Assembly: GCA_041488235.1 (NCBI GenBank)
Contig: JBGPOW010000251.1
Location: 1-6,368, forward strand
Direction: 5' to 3'
DNA length: 6,368 nucleotides
Source: DP-19 sp041488235
GTDB taxonomy: Bacteria; Desulfobacterota; Binatia; UTPRO1
Below are positions 5,982 through 6,368 of the stretch, one piece after another. The position numbers and the translations under genes are program-made. Each line of letters opens with the position of its first letter. The first letter of the stretch is position 1. The notes below the pieces were generated by a model. It had not been told where the DNA came from and did not search any database. It saw only the letters and a list, made by a program, of their open reading frames with translations.

Positions 5982-6368
5982 ATGAGCGTCACGGTCTTCC
6001 GCGACTGTACGTTACTCGACTGCACCGGCGCCGACCCGGCGCCACGCTCGACGGTGGTCGTCGAAGGCGACCAGATCACGCGCGTCGTGCGCGGCGGCGA
6101 GCCTGACCTGCCACGCACTGCCGAGCGCGTCGACTGCGGCGGGCGGACGCTAATGCCCGGCCTCACCGACGCGCACGTCCACTGCGCCATCATCGAGACC
6201 GATCCGGGGAAGGCGCGACGCGACTCGCCGGCGACAATCGCGCTCCGCATCAAGGACGTGCTCGAGCAGACGCTCGACAGCGGCTTCACGACCGTGCGCG
6301 ACGCCTTCGGCATCGACTGGGGCTTCGCGCAGGCGATCGACCGCGGCCTCCTGCGCGGCCCGCGCGTC
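5982..6368 (+). CDS. Metal-dependent amidohydrolase, N-terminal part (3' end cut by window edge)
   Basis: 129 residues are visible and the frame is open to the right edge; whole proteins of this type are usually about 400 residues or more. The N-terminus (1-55) matches the small beta-sandwich of cyclic amidohydrolases, with strands around TLLDCTG and STVVVEGDQITRV. The strand-1 metal ligands follow in MPGLTDAHVH (58-67), with H65 and H67 forming the HxH pair. FTTVRDAFG (about 103-111) is the second typical motif of the imidazolonepropionase/prolidase-like group (COG1228). The family hydrolyses amide, ester or C-N bonds at a zinc or similar centre. Later ligands (Lys or Glu, two His, Asp) lie beyond the window, so substrate and activity cannot be judged. 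No signal peptide is seen. It is transcribed away from the exporter block, so a functional tie is only possible through shared regulation. Confidence 0.9.
   Translation, partial: MSVTVFRDCTLLDCTGADPAPRSTVVVEGDQITRVVRGGEPDLPRTAERVDCGGRTLMPGLTDAHVHCAIIETDPGKARRDSPATIALRIKDVLEQTLDSGFTTVRDAFGIDWGFAQAIDRGLLRGPRV

Noticed and set aside
5903..6313. 136-codon minus-strand frame opposite the amidohydrolase
   Set aside because: It has no motif and is Ser/Arg-rich; the opposite strand carries a clear HxH amidohydrolase start.
1..6368. tRNA, rRNA, CRISPR array, insertion sequence or attachment site
   Set aside because: Nearly every base is in a confident gene; no cloverleaf-like sequence, regularly spaced repeats, transposase motif or terminal inverted repeats were seen.

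Overview
The window is a GC-rich (about two-thirds G+C by eye), densely packed bacterial segment. Codons end strongly in G or C. A periplasmic HlyD-type adaptor beside ABC-2 exporter genes points to a Gram-negative (two-membrane) bacterium. The GC content, the frequent GTG starts and the overlapping genes would suit a GC-rich proteobacterium or a myxobacterium- or Binatota-like lineage, but the window holds no taxonomic marker and this is only an impression.

Layout, read in the direction of transcription. Six genes run leftward on the minus strand as one tight block: a short-chain dehydrogenase/reductase (5879 to 5097), a HlyD-family membrane-fusion protein (5100 to 4051), a first ABC ATPase (4047 to 3097), a second ABC ATPase (3100 to 2156), an ABC-2 permease (2159 to 1023), and a second ABC-2 permease (from 1013) that is cut by the left edge. 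Three of the five junctions are 4-base stop/start overlaps of the GTGA type; the other two have gaps of 3 and 9 bases. After a 102-base intergenic region, a metal-dependent amidohydrolase starts on the plus strand at 5982 and is cut by the right edge.

How the genes work together. The last five minus-strand genes match the E. coli YbhG-YbhF-YbhS-YbhR type of exporter: an adaptor, a pair of nucleotide-binding domains and a pair of ABC-2 membrane subunits. Here the two ATPase domains are separate genes rather than one fused protein. The expected complex is a heterodimer of permeases driven by a heterodimer of ATPases, joined by the adaptor to an outer-membrane channel that is not encoded in the window. 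Substrate cannot be read from the sequence; drugs, lipids or other amphipathic molecules are possible. The SDR is translationally coupled to the adaptor, so an oxidoreductase is made together with the exporter. The divergent amidohydrolase may or may not share its regulation.

The most notable signal is the complementary decay of motifs in the two ATPases. The first has a perfect signature motif but lacks the H-loop histidine. The second has the histidine but an altered signature. In the assembled heterodimer both defects fall in the same ATP site, which predicts one active and one degenerate site. I see no clearly novel system. This is a recognisable exporter operon with an unusual lead gene.
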